Positions 23,500 to 35,870 of a DNA stretch of 64,000 nt are shown piece after piece; position 1 is the stretch's first letter, and each line of letters begins with the position of its first letter. The DNA is from Pachypanchax playfairii (lineage: Eukaryota; Chordata; Actinopteri; Cyprinodontiformes; Aplocheilidae). The translations under genes and the position numbers were made by a program. The notes beneath the pieces were generated by a model, which worked only from the letters and a program-made list of their open reading frames with translations, was not told where the DNA came from and ran no database searches. The DNA lies in NCBI GenBank assembly GCA_006937955.1, contig SSNP01000003.1, positions 2,514,236 to 2,578,235 of the forward strand, in the 5' to 3' direction.

Positions 23500-23990
23500 C
23501 TTGTGCTGCAAGATGGATTCTCGCGAGATTTGGAGTTTTCCAAACCTACGAAAATCCATCTTGTACAGCTCCAACTAAACTATCTTCCTCGGCAAAAAAT
23601 GTTCGGACTAATTATTGTGCTTTGGGGCGGGTGTTCAGGTATGATTGGCAGCAAGTGCCCAGGCAGGCAAAGAAAAACAAACATGGCCGAGCCAGTGGAC
23701 ATACACATAAAAGCAGCTATTGAATCTGTTTTAGGACTAGAGACAATTTCTTGGTTGAAAATGATCAAAGGTAAGAACTGTGTGTGCTTTACCCCTGACT
23801 GGATTTACAAGAGCTTGATTTACTGTGATTGGCTAAAGACAAATCATGACACTTGCTGGCTCGTCCTCTAATCAACTTAAATATTATATCAGAAGTCCCT
23901 CCCCTTTTCAGATGCTTTCACATGGAGAAATCCCAGATGTATGTGTAGAGTGGATACGTGGGGCTCCACATAGATCTGGCAGAGCCAGGT
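23500..23990 (+). pseudogene. RecQ-like helicase fragment in dispersed family Q, copy 2
   Basis: From an ATG at 23683 in good context (AACATGGCC) the frame reads MAEPVDIHIKAAIESVLGLE and on through TISWLKM. It parallels the minus-strand peptides at 7.6-8.0 kb and resembles N-termini of RecQ-type helicase-like proteins common in fish. Around 23791-23820 the DNA CTGACTGGATTTACAAGAGC looks like a decayed codon set for the Walker A loop TGFGKSLIY, now out of frame through a small deletion. A GTAAGAAC at 23771 resembles a splice donor. The tail ends with CTCCACATAGATCTGGC, which recurs at 7.65 kb and 37.98 kb. It is a broken, repeat-borne fragment. Confidence 0.5.
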
Positions 23991-24437
23991 TATAATATAG
24001 GGGGACCAGAGATGTCCAGAGTGTCTAATATGAACCTGAACATGTTTTTCAGTGAGTATCCACTTAGACAAGTTTCAAAACAGTAGCTTAAAGTTTAAAA
24101 AATTATTTTGCACTGCTTTAAATTCTGCATGTTTCAATTCACTATATTTCAGGATTCTGTTTCTGGTAAATTCTCAGTCAGCATCTCTGTTGTAATTCAT
24201 TCCGCATCGCTGATCCTACTCTGAGGGAAGTAAATCCTGGATTTATCCTGGATTAAGGAACATTCAGCCATCAAAATATTTTCTTAGCTGTATATTTTTA
24301 CTTTAATCTTATCAAATTCAGTTGTGTCTCTTTTTAAACCTGAAACAGACTTAAGCAAACATTGTACAAAAGAGTTAGGGTTTATACTGAAAAAGAAACA
24401 TGCTACAGAATACTGAACCCGAGGATGAACCACAACC
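23991..24437. other. Intergenic, no gene seen
   Basis: AT-rich sequence with no recognised feature. Confidence 0.4.
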
Positions 24438-24639
24438 TGGGGTCCGTTCCAGAGAGCTTGGTCAACTTACCATTTGGTAAACCCTGAACTCATGGTTAAT
24501 CAACCAAGAACCTGCGTAGCCTGAGTATGTTGGTTCCAGAACACCTGATAAGAATCTGGTTAATCAACCTACTCCTTGTTAACCGGAGCTCATTAGAGCG
24601 CACCCTGAACACATAAAGACCCTCTCAATGGATCACCGA

Positions 24640-24790
24640 ATTCATGAGTCACAATGGAAAGCGAAGGAGGGAAAAAAGCATATTATTCAGAAGCAGAGTT
24701 GGAAGTCTTGATGCTGCTTATGAAGAATTCAATCCAATAATTACAAAGAAAATCAAAACAGCTGCAGCAGCAAAAGAGAGAATGTTGGTA
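24640..24790 (+). pseudogene. MYB/SANT-like transposon protein, frameshifted
   Basis: One frame reads AYYSEAELEVLML (from about 24678) and another then reads AYEEFNPIITKKIKTAAAAKER. Together these correspond to the start of the MYB/SANT-like DNA-binding domain common in fish Harbinger-associated proteins. The frame change falls near 24712-24717, so the product is broken, and nothing of the rest of the domain follows. Confidence 0.65.
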
Positions 24791-25212
24791 AAAAATAACA
24801 GACAGAGTAAATGTGTGAGTTTAACAGATATCATAACTCTCAACTCTCTTTTTTAATTTGTATTTAAAAAAATAAAATGTAATTTTAATGATTAATTTTC
24901 CACTCCTTAATCCTAACTTGGGTTGTGGGGTGCTGGAGGATTTGTCTAAACTAAAATGTTTTTCTGTATTTTGAATAACCTTTTAAAAACTACTTTCTTT
25001 TGCCCCTAATGTGTTAAAGATACAATAATATTGTAAATTAACTTAGACATATACTGACTCCTTGTTTAATCAGATGTAATCTGTCTGGATCCAGAAGAAC
25101 CACGTTAAGATGAAACACAAGAACACGGTGAACTTTGCTTTACAAAAAAACATAATTCCTTGAATTATACAAATAAAAGTTGGTAATAAAACTAATTCTT
25201 CGACACATGATC

Positions 25213-25283
25213 TGTCAGCAGCAGGAACTGAACTGTAATCCTCTGCATGAAAGGCAAGCACACTCCCACTAGACTACAGTGTC
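25213..25283 (-). pseudogene. tRNA-like sequence (Glu-like), inside the Harbinger-like element
   Basis: The minus strand reads TGTAGTCTAGTGGGAGTG (A-box-like), a loop CTTTCAT that would put TTC at the anticodon, and ACAGTTCAGTTCC (B-box-like). The acceptor stem does not pair convincingly, so a tRNA-derived repeat or decayed tRNA is more likely than a working gene. Confidence 0.45.
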
Positions 25284-25681
25284 CAGTTTGGTGACCAAGC
25301 CACCCAGCCTCCATAACCCTGTGTTTGTGTGTGTCTGGTCACATTACGTAGTTTGTTTTATTGACTGATTGTAACACACTGCATTTTACATTCAGTAAGG
25401 ATAACGGTGTTGTAATATTGGAAATTGTAATTAATTACATTAATCTGTTTAATGTCCAAATGCTGCACAGGATCATCATCAAAAGGGCACGTCATGCTCA
25501 AAACCCTCTCTGGAACAAACCTACCTGGTAGGTTATGTTCAGAGACTTAGTTGCTATGGTTACTAACATTCCTTGAAAGATACCTCAGTTTTTGGAACCA
25601 AAAATTCAGGTTATCTACAAACTTACCCTCAAACTTTTCTGGTTATGTCACATAACCTGCTTTCTGGAACAGACCCCTGAT

Positions 25682-26817
25682 GATCAGGCAAAAGGATCAC
25701 CAATGTTTATTGTTAGAATCAACAGGAACTCCCTCTGGCTGGGCAAACACAGGACCCGGATACCGTCTGCAGCAGGTACCTGCGCAGAGCTCACCTGTGA
25801 GAGAGAAAACAAGAAGGCTCCCCAGAACCCAGATCTCCTGACACATCTGATTCCATCTACCTAAATGTAATCTTAAAGTGTATCTGACATGATATTTTAG
25901 GTGTGATTTTACAACTTCATTTCAAGAAATATCACATTTGTGCATCTGAACATCCATGATGTTGGACAACCGTGAGTTATGATTGATTGTAAGTGCTTTA
26001 CCCTCATAATTTGTTTCCTTTGGACACGCTGAATTGCTCTAACCCTAACCCCGCACTGATGATGTCATTCACATTTTTATGCCCAGTTCTTGTATGATTA
26101 TAGGAACACATTTGCTGTATGCACAACACCTGTGGCTGTTCAGATGCGATGGAAAATTATAGAGGGCTGAGAATCAGGCCACAAGATACAAGTTGTTGTG
26201 AGACACATTTTCCAACAGCAGGAGGGAGTTCTGTTCTCAAAAACAAGCCCACCAGCTAGAGTTCTGACGTTGAATGTGAAAAGCTGGACACATTGACTGC
26301 AGCTACTGTATGTCCTTCTCCAGGTCAGTGATACTATTGATTATCACTGAACATGTACAATGTTTCTCTGCGATGGTGTAATTGTTTTCCCAGGAGCTAA
26401 TGCAACCCTCTGGTCTTCACAGTGTCCTTTGACATCTTGTACCATCATTACTCTGTGCTGTATATAGTTTTACAACTTCATAACTATAGGTCACAAAATC
26501 TTACTACTTTGATGGATCCCTCAGCTGGGACTTTGTTATTTGCAAAATTGTCCCAAGGTCACTGTTGTACTAGCTCATTTTAATTGGTGTTTTGCCTACA
26601 TCTTTGACTAACTGCTTATTTAAAATGGTACAATTTTGCCTCTCAGTGAAAAATGATATCATAAAAGAAAATAAACTAATTCTCTTATTTGCTTATTTAC
26701 ACTCTAATATTTTTGAGAGAACGCCTGAAACAGTGGTGTAATCTGGATTTTGAAAGGTTTTGTGACATGATATGATGAGGAGAGCATGGTAAGAGTGAGA
26801 CATCCTGTGAGAAAGAA

Positions 26818-26818
<1 letters not shown>
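25682..26818. other. Intergenic, no gene seen
   Basis: No exon or repeat recognised. Confidence 0.4.
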
Positions 26819-26851
<33 letters not shown>

Positions 26852-27137
26852 GTGTGTTTTGCTATCCTTATGGGGACCGTCCATTGACTTCCATTGATTT
26901 TAGTAACTAGATTTATACCTAACCCAAACCCTTTTCCTAACCTTAACCATTACTGATCTATAACTAACCCTAAGACTAACTAAAACTCTATTCACACCAT
27001 ACCTATAAACCTAACCCCTAACCCTAAAAAGGGGAGTCCCCCTCATGGGGACCAGGGTTCGGTCCCCACAAGAACCCTCGGACCCCAGAAAGATAGTAAA
27101 AGTCAGGAAACGGGTCCCCAGGAGGTCAGAAATACAA

Positions 27138-27171
<34 letters not shown>

Positions 27172-27173
27172 GT

Positions 27174-27210
<37 letters not shown>

Positions 27211-27498
27211 NAGTGTGTTTTGCTATCCTTATGGGGACCGTCCATTGACTTCCATTGATTTTAGTAACTAGATTTATACCTAACCCAAACCCTTTTCCTA
27301 ACCTTAACCATTACTGATCTATAACTAACCCTAAGACTAACTAAAACTCTATTCACACCATACCTATAAACCTAACCCCTAACCCTAAAAAGGGGAGTCC
27401 CCCTCATGGGGACCAGGGTTCGGTCCCCACAAGAACCCTCGGACCCCAGAAAGATAGTAAAAGTCAGGAAACGGGTCCCCAGGAGGTCAGAAATACAA

Positions 27499-27542
<44 letters not shown>

Positions 27543-27828
27543 GTGTGTTTTGCTATCCTTATGGGGACCGTCCATTGACTTCCATTGATTTTAGTAACTA
27601 GATTTATACCTAACCCAAACCCTTTTCCTAACCTTAACCATTACTGATCTATAACTAACCCTAAGACTAACTAAAACTCTATTCACACCATACCTATAAA
27701 CCTAACCCCTAACCCTAAAAAGGGGAGTCCCCCTCATGGGGACCAGGGTTCGGTCCCCACAAGAACCCTCGGACCCCAGAAAGATAGTAAAAGTCAGGAA
27801 ACGGGTCCCCAGGAGGTCAGAAATACAA

Positions 27829-27868
<40 letters not shown>
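26819..27868 (+). repeat. Three tandem copies of a CA-linked satellite-like unit
   Basis: Units begin AGTGTGTTTTGCTATCC at 26851, 27212 and 27542 (periods 361 and 330) and are separated by (CA)n tracts. The first linker is longer because it holds two CA tracts split by CCTGTCT. The unit bodies are nearly identical to each other and slightly diverged from the single copy at 6680-6970. Each contains an 8-bp stem, TGGGGACC and GGTCCCCA around a 7-nt loop (first copy 27046-27068). An N at 27211 marks an unresolved base at a unit junction. Confidence 0.95.
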
Positions 27869-27870
<2 letters not shown>

Positions 27871-28789
27871 TGTGAAAATCCTATTTGTCATGGAATTGTT
27901 TGTGGGCTTTAATTAATAAGAACTAAGACTGATGGAAATTCAGAATATGATGATTAAACCAGACAGAGTGGTTTTAAAGATATTTTTGCTAAACTATCGA
28001 GAGTTGTCATATGGGTGATCTTTAATTCATAATGTGATTAATCTGTCTGGTGTCACCAACAGAGAACATGGATAGCAAAATAAATCCATACAAATTTATA
28101 GATGATGCTCAATGTCTTTCCTTAGCTTTATTTTACTGTCTTTTTATTCTGCTTGCTTCAGCACAGGGCATTTTCAAGGAGAAACACTACACAGAACCTC
28201 TCTCCAGTACTGGCTGCTGCTTCTTGATTTTGTCAGCATCACAATGGCAGGATGCCCTCGTTTATCCAACCTGCTCTTCTCAACAGAGGTTTGCACGCAC
28301 ATGTAGAGTAAGTGCAGAAAAAATAAATCCATTTTCACATGGGAATTCCTCAGTGACAAATGTGTTGACAGTGTCTACTATGGGAATACTAAAAAAATGG
28401 TACAGTCAAAAAAAAGTAATTTACTGCAGCAGTTAAATAAAGTGTATGAGTCAGAAGGGGAGCTTACATCCCAAAAATGTCTCTTTCAGAAAAACTATAG
28501 GTCATCATTAATCACCACAGATCACTTGTGTGCTAAATAAAAAATATGCACAAAGTTACTGATATATATTTATATTTACTTAGACATAAATAGTTTGGTT
28601 TGCTCATTGTTTTAAATTCTCCGCTTAATAAAAACTGGTTTAACTTTACAAACTAGTTCTGAACATCGTTAACAATATTAGCCAAAAGGTAGAGCTAATG
28701 TAAATGTACCTTAAAGTGCCTCACTTCTCCCATTCTCATACTGATATCAACTCCAGTGAGGCTACAGTTCCTGGTGTTTATTGTCCACC
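27869..28789. other. Intergenic, no supported gene
   Basis: A 128-codon frame at 28050-28436 contains a hydrophobic run but has no recognisable domain; I treat it as chance. Confidence 0.4.
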
Positions 28790-29061
28790 AATGTTTCAGG
28801 GATCCGTTCCAGCGGTAACACCTGAAGGACCGTCTTACAAGCAAAGATTACATGCTGCAAACGGTCCCACATTGCACATTGGACAAGACCCTCCGTCCCT
28901 GCATCAACTACAGAGGTGAACCAGATCAAGGTAAAGAATAAGTATCCTCTCCCTCTCATCTTGTCAGTATTTGAATCCCTTCATGGTGCCAGGATCTTTT
29001 CCAAGCTAGATCTGCACAACCCTTATCATCTCGTGCATATCAGGAAAGAAGATGAGTGGTA
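28790..29061 (+). pseudogene. Ty3/gypsy reverse transcriptase scrap
   Basis: From about 28942 the frame reads KYPLPLILSVFESLHGARIF and continues through SKLDLHNPYHLVHI, the conserved start of the Ty3/gypsy reverse transcriptase fingers and palm up to just before the catalytic aspartates. The preceding bases carry the usual RPCINYRGLN segment in the neighbouring frame, so at least one frameshift is present. The catalytic YxDD part is absent. It is an isolated 270-bp relic on the same strand as, but 19 kb from, the integrase relic. Confidence 0.8.
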
Positions 29062-29868
29062 ACGAAGGCAATCTTGCACCCAGGCAGGGTCAAACCCACA
29101 CCTCTGCTACCCAGGCAACCCCAAATCCAACCTGTTTTTTTTTTCTCTTTTTTTACTTATTTATTTTTCTTCAAATATTTTTATTTATTTTCTCCCATTT
29201 AACAACAATTTACCCCAGTAAAATAAAATTCAACTCACCGACAGTTCAAAGTCAGGTCCCCATGTCTCTCAAGGCTAAGCGAGGTTGGAGGCTGGAAAAT
29301 AATCCGAGGTTGAACAAACACTCCGTCGTCCGTTCTTCCACAGTCAGTCGTGGGCCATGTTCATGACGCCGATTGTTGTGGCAGAGAATTTGGTTAAAAA
29401 TAAGTCAGATAAGTGAATCTTTATTAAGAAAAATGTATTCTATAAAATCATGCATGATTCTGTAGGGCGTCACCAAATGAACTGCTGTTTCCCGTTTTTG
29501 AATGAATTGCAATTAGGTTCAAACTTGTATTTTTTGTACCCAAAAGATAAATCAGAGATCTGAGTTCCATCACTCTACATGAAACAGCAGCAAAATAATA
29601 GCACAAGCAAACAGAACTGTTGCTGTATTGTTCCTTTGAGGATCCAGATAAAACTTTGCTGTTTCTGAGGCTTCTTCTCTCCTGTAGAAGGTGTGAAAGT
29701 AAAACTATTGTATCTTCTCTTGGGATCTCGTCATCTTGCGCTTTGGGACTTTTTGATATGTAAATCACATTAATTTTTATTCACATCATATGATTCTACA
29801 AACTCTCACGATTCTAATGAGGTGTCAAGCACCTTGATTGTCCAACTATGTCTCGAATCATTATAATG

Positions 29869-29870
<2 letters not shown>
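29062..29870. other. Intergenic, no gene seen
   Basis: T-rich stretch at 29138-29190; no exon recognised. Confidence 0.4.

Positions 29871-29928
<58 letters not shown>
29871..29928. repeat. (CA)n microsatellite, about 29 units
   Basis: Uninterrupted dinucleotide array. Confidence 0.97.
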
Positions 29929-29930
<2 letters not shown>

Positions 29931-32900
29931 TTTTGGGTTTCAACTGCATCACTGTAAAATATGATTCAATAAAAATTAAGGAATGTTTAGAGGAGAGATT
30001 AAAATGTTTCACTTTCTGTTGTTCCCATATTCATTTACTTTGAACCACTAAAATGTAAATGACTTTTAAACCTTTTCAGGTAATCTTACAAGAGTTACCT
30101 TCATTTTGATAAAAATGAGTCTTCTTGTTGCTGAGATATAATCAGTTTATTTGAGGCACGTCAATTTGGAGCAGATGTCTCAAAAAGAGGCTCAGAGCTT
30201 AAACAAGAAGCAACACAGGTGTAGGGAGTGAGGTATAATTAACAAGAGGACATGTGCAAGACTAATCAGGCTGTGAGGGGGATGACAGGAGGACACACAC
30301 ACACACACACAAAACTACAATGTAAAGCCACACAGAGCCAATTTAAACTGAACATCAATTTATTAAGCAACTAAACTCATGAGGACAATAATGAGGTTGT
30401 GGGAAACAGTGGACACAGACAGACAAGGGACATGAAGAGGGACAACACATGGCAGTAAGAAAAAAAATCAACTCACCTTAATAAATAAAACTATTAAGAG
30501 ATACATTTTCATCTACCTGATGAGCTCATATTTGTATTAATGTCAAAGTTCCATCTTCATAACTTTTATTTATTGTTTCTCCACATTGTCACAGAAAAAA
30601 AAACATTGCACCTCCATATTTTTATGTAAAGGTTACTTCCATTGTGGGGTTGAATTAATATTCCATCCCTGTGATAGAAATCATTTTCTGCACAAATGAC
30701 AAAACCAGACCAAGAAGAGTTCATTTAGACAATGAATTGTAGTCATATGCATCCAGTTTCTTGGTCTGAGTGTGTTTGTGTTTTCACAGGAACGATGTAA
30801 AGGTTAATTATGTAAATAAATGGCAGTTGCTGCTTTTTCTACTGTTGGCACATACAGTACACAATTTAAATAAAGATATTGGTTTGTTATCCAGTTTCTG
30901 GGCTGAGGAGTTTTCTGTATCTGTATTTCCTTCCACCTCTTTTCATTTTCTTGCTTTCTGCTTCTCTTTCTCTTTCTATGTCTTATTTTCTGTTTACAGG
31001 TGAATCCTAGGTCAGCTCATGCGCTGTTAGTCCTTCCTGCTGCTGGGGGGGGGGCTGTACGCTGCTGTGTGTCACGCCTACAAACATCCCTCTCATCACC
31101 TCCGCAAATACGTCGCCATTGATCTGTCAAGTATCGATCTAATTGTTGTGGATATAAGTCCCTCAATATTCAAGCTTCTTCTGCAGAATTTTATTTTAAC
31201 TGCAAACCTATTTTATTTTGATCCTATTTAATTCAGCATCAGTATAATATATTGTGTATATGTTCTGGAAACCAAATCACTTTGGATAGTTTTCTCTGGT
31301 GCCTCCACAACCAACAAGAACATGTTTAGTTCTATGTTGTTGTCTCACTGCTGGTTTTCTAGATGATGTCCCAACAACAACGTGGTTTTTGTTGATAATT
31401 GGCAGATTTTCTGGTGAAAACCTGGTCTGATCCAGAGAGACGCATCCATCATCCATCCTACTTTGGATGGTGACACTCTCCTTTCTAGATATATGGCTGA
31501 ATGTTGGTTGGTGCTTATCTATTTGACAAAATAACATTCCACAGTTATGTCTTTTTTATTATTATTTTACCATTGAATAAAGTCTTTGTTAAATATTTAA
31601 CTGAAGTTGAAAATGTATTTTTTTTACAGAGTTTACATTAACTCATCTTTACAAATGTTTAATTGACCATCACTTAATTGGATTTATGCAGCCCCACCCA
31701 AAAAATATCTCACCAGCCACCACTGTATATCTCCATCCTCCTGATATTATTCACCTCCCCATACTCATTTGTTTGGCTTGTCTTCACTCCTCAGCTGGTT
31801 CCTTGGTCCTTCAGAAATTCCTCAATTTAATTTACCTATACTGTTATAAACATTGTAATCTGCTCCTTTCACCAGTTCCCTGAACAATGTTCACTGTTTA
31901 AATATTTTTTTTATTTGCCTCTTTGTTTGATATTATGACAGTTCATTTAATTTTAAGAAAATTTCTGGATATAAAAATGATGGTGGGTGTATAAATCATA
32001 AACAGATTTGTGCTTAAATTAAGTTATACAAGGAATCTTTAGAATTAACATGTATAATTTTGTTTATTTGTCTCTTTTTAAATGATTCTATTTTCTTCAC
32101 CTCCATGTAAAACCTGCACACTTTTTCATGACCCTCAGGAACAGAAGCATCTTTGTGATGTTTTCCATGTTTCTTCCTCCTCCATCCACCATTTACTTGA
32201 AGAAACTGCATGTTCCCAGACACGTGTTACAGGGCAGAAAGGCATCTGTCTGGAGACTGAAATCCTGAAGTCATGAGAACGACAAATGTTTTCGTTGCTT
32301 ATCGGCAAAAGCCTGAACACTAGACATCAGAATTGTCCCCATCCTCTACCATTGAGTCCTAAGGTCACAGTCTCATAGCAGGGGTCAAAGTGGAAGGAAG
32401 GCTGGCAGGCATCTGCCTCATACATATGGATGACAGATGCTCCATCTGTTTGGCTCCAGAATGCAAATACACAAGACTCTTTTTGTCTGAAAGGGCAGCC
32501 ACTCTAAACTTTACATAGCATCAGTTCCACTTGTTGGTCACATGCTGAAAATGTATTCAAAACCCAAACATAGACAAAAAATACACACCAAAAATCAAAT
32601 TATCCACAGTTCTTATTGTGACTGATAACAAATATGTTATAATAAATAATAAAGAACTGAACTACATAAATAAAATTAGCTAATAAATAACAACCCGATA
32701 GTGGATGAATTTGTGTGGCCTTGTATTCTCTTGATTCATTTATTCTACTTATGAATGTTATCCAGTTGCTGACAAACGAACTGTAATTAGAAGTTATAGG
32801 AAATTTAGTGTCAGGAGCTGTGCGTTTTATCTGCCGTGCATGATTGTGATCGATCGATCGATTGATCGATTGATCGATGGATTGAATGAATGACCCGGAT

Positions 32901-35599
32901 TCCAGAAAACAGCCGAAAACCCCGTCATCACAGAAAAGTCTGCAAAATAAACCCAACATACCTGCTACTGCAAAATTGAAAAAGTTAATATAATTTAGTT
33001 TTCAAAAAGCAGGAGGGACAGATGAAAACATTTTTTGTAACACTAAAAACTGTCATATCTGATCAGATATACAACATTAAAGGTGTTAGATGCTGCACAC
33101 ATGTTGGTTTTATGAGCAGTATATATTTTGCATTAAAAAACGAACTATAATTTATTTTTGTACTTGAATGTAAACAATTATTATCTGCAGCTGAACAGCT
33201 GAATTTTTATCTTTTAGGCTTTTAAAAATTGAAAACAGACGTGTAATCCTGTCTCTTAAATGGATAAATACTGAACAGCTTCAAGGACTTTCTCATGGCT
33301 TCCTCTCACTGACTTTGTTTGTTTGAGCACAGATTATTGAATAATATGGATCATTTAATTGATCCCAAACTTTTTCACTGACTTAATAATACCATTTTCT
33401 CTTTAAGCTTACGAGCGCAAGGACAGTATGTGAAAGAGCCAAATATAAAATCACATGACAGTCTGAAACAGATGTTCACAGCAGCAGCACATTGAAAAAT
33501 ATGCTGATCAGATTATGTGGATTAGAGGAATTTCTGCACAATGTTTCAATACAAAAACTCCACAATGATACAAAAAAAACCCTCTCTAATAAAAGGAGCA
33601 GAACGAAACATAGAGAATGCCTTTTGGAGTAAATAGATGCTTTGAATAGTAGAAAATACTAACATTAGGAAGAATTTTTTTATACTTGTGGGATGTTTCT
33701 ATCTGTAACCTGTCGGCTGTCACTCAGGTGTTAAAATGACCTCAGTGCTCTCGGGCTGCTGAAACCTGATTATGAATCTTGAAAGCGAGTCTAACAGGAG
33801 TGTGTCAGGAAAAGTATCAGTCCATTCACACATCAGCTCCACTTTCAGCCTTCACTTCAACCCTGCAGGTGATCACAGGAGGAAATCCACTACTGGACGA
33901 AGAGCAGAGTGGAGGCAGAGGCAGAGAGGACAAGAGAAGATCATCTGCTGGCTTTAGATTTGTCTTTGAAGTCTCTGTCTGACTCGCCTCCTCTTGGTTT
34001 TTCACTTCATAAATCCGTACATCAGAGTGAACAGCTGACCTCACTCCAAAGTGTTTCACTTCTCTTAGGTCAGCTGCTTCTAAGCCATCATGACTGGTTG
34101 CCAGGCAGATTTTATTAATATTTAAAGAAGGTGTTATTGTGCATGCTGTGGTGTAAATTCACTTCCTCACTGGTGCAAAAGCTGCACGGTCTCCTGGGAA
34201 AAGGAGGACAGACTCCTGGATTTTTTTTTCTCAGCCATTGTCACACACAGCTGACAGAGTACAGAAAAATCCACTCAGTGTGTGTTTGCTTATTCATATT
34301 CTAAACCTCCCAAACTTCTAACAATTTATAGATCTAAATATATGTTTCTGTGTCTGCTGAAAATCTGAAGAAGTTTCTTCCTTAGGGTTTGGATGATTAG
34401 ATATGCATGTCTCAACGCTGGGCTGTGAGTTAAAGGAAAGTGTCTCAGTAATGAAACACCTCTAAAATCTGTTACAGGGTGAAAAAGCAGCTACACGGGG
34501 TGGAAAAGGAGGTGTGAAAAAAAAACATGCGCTTCCAATCCGCGTGGTGATCACCGACAGCAAAGAGAAGCAGTAAACAGATTCCTGAATTCAGTGAAAC
34601 TAAACCACAAATAAACACTGACTTAACAAGGTATCACAAAGAAAAGGTGAGCCATTGTTCAAATAGAAGCATCACCACCTGAACAGGGGGAAATTAAGCT
34701 CCGCCCACTGCTTTCTACAACACGCCTCTGACACCCGGTTTGAACCGTCTTCACTGTGTTGATCAGGTTTACGTGACAAAAGGGTTTGGCAGTCACAGCC
34801 TGTGTTAGAGCTACGCTTTGGTGTAAATGGTTGCTGGTTCTGCTCTCAGTCAGCTCACGCCTAACCCAACACTAACACTAACACATCACCCTTTTGTGAC
34901 CTGAAATGACAGATGCATATTTTTCTCTGTGTATCTGAAACTCAGATGTCAGGCTGGAAGTTGACATGCAAATAAAACAATTGTCTTTTTACACATCGCC
35001 TCCACTGGGAGATCAAACATATTTATTATCTGTCTGAAAATGAAAACTTCCACAGCTGCTGATGCCCTTTTGCACCTCTCACTGTATAAAATAATCTTAT
35101 CATTTCACAAAATCATCAAAGGTTCTGGCCAAACCCTGGAGACAGTGAAGTTACATAAAAGTAAATGTTAAGAACATTAAATATTCAGGTTTCAAAGATG
35201 TTTGTGAAGTCGTGAGTCTTATCTAAAACTTTGCAGACACAAAGTCTCATTCAGACAGGAGAGAAGAACGAGCTGATGAACCAGCATGTTTACTGTAAAA
35301 TGTAATAAATAGCAGCATTCAGTACACTTAATGAAACATGAATGGAAACAAGAGCAAAGGAGCAGAGCTTCATCATTTAAGACAACACAAGTGACATATT
35401 GTAAACTACATTTTTGCTGTTGTTACTCTGACTGAACACTCCACCAGACTTTACATCATATTTGCAGCTGAAACATGAACAGTAACTGTGCAGAAGTACA
35501 TAAACCCACATGTCAAAAACTATATATTCTCCTGATGTTAAACATTTTCACCAAATGCAGTTACGTATTTTTATTTATTTTATTTTTTTTACCTTGAAC
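29929..35599. other. Long intergenic stretch without a recognised gene
   Basis: Only short unconvincing frames. Minor items: a (CA)n tract at 30293-30311, a run of nine G at 31045-31053, and a GATC/GATT-rich run at about 32849-32879. Frames near 33772-34118 lie on both strands over the same bases and are probably chance. Confidence 0.4.
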
Positions 35600-35870
35600 A
35601 ATGTGTAAGATAAACCAGTCAGAACCTGTCTGCATGGAGTTCACATCTTCTCCCTCTACATTGGAGGATTCCAGTTTAGTCCCACAGATGTCAGATCTAA
35701 ATTATCCCATAATGTGCGAGTGTGTGAGGAGCTGGCAGTCTCAGTGTGATCCTGTGATGGACTAACAGCCTGTCCAGGTGTAACTCCGCCTCTTGTACAA
35801 TGACCACTTGAGATCAACACCCCCCATGACCCTGAACAGGAACAAGCGGGTACAGTAAATGACTGACTGA
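35600..35870 (-). repeat. Inverted copy of the 14.5-kb teleost repeat
   Basis: Contains CTGCATGGAGTTCACATCTTC, CTGTGATGGACTAACAGCCTG and CCTGAACAGGAACAAGCGGG in the reverse order of the 14457-14765 copy. Confidence 0.75.

Larger units (their letters stand above)
24438..25681 (+). mobile_element. Harbinger-like DNA element carrying a MYB-like gene relic
   Basis: The left end GGGGTCCGTTCCAGAGAGC (from about 24439) and the right end GCTTTCTGGAACAGACCCC (to about 25678) are imperfect inverted repeats. The 1.24-kb interior starts with a degraded MYB/SANT-like coding sequence (24640-24790), the companion protein usual in Harbinger elements, and contains a tRNA-like sequence. No DDE transposase is present. 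I could not fix a target duplication. Confidence 0.65.

Noticed and set aside
26930..27030. Telomere-like CCTAACCC strings
   Set aside because: Irregular, internal to the satellite unit and not a run of exact TTAGGG repeats.
26819..27868. Possible CRISPR-like array
   Set aside because: Units of 330-361 bp joined by CA tracts in a vertebrate genome; no short repeat-spacer pattern.
28050..28436. 128-codon frame with a hydrophobic segment
   Set aside because: No domain, no splice context, and a shorter frame overlaps it; chance frame.
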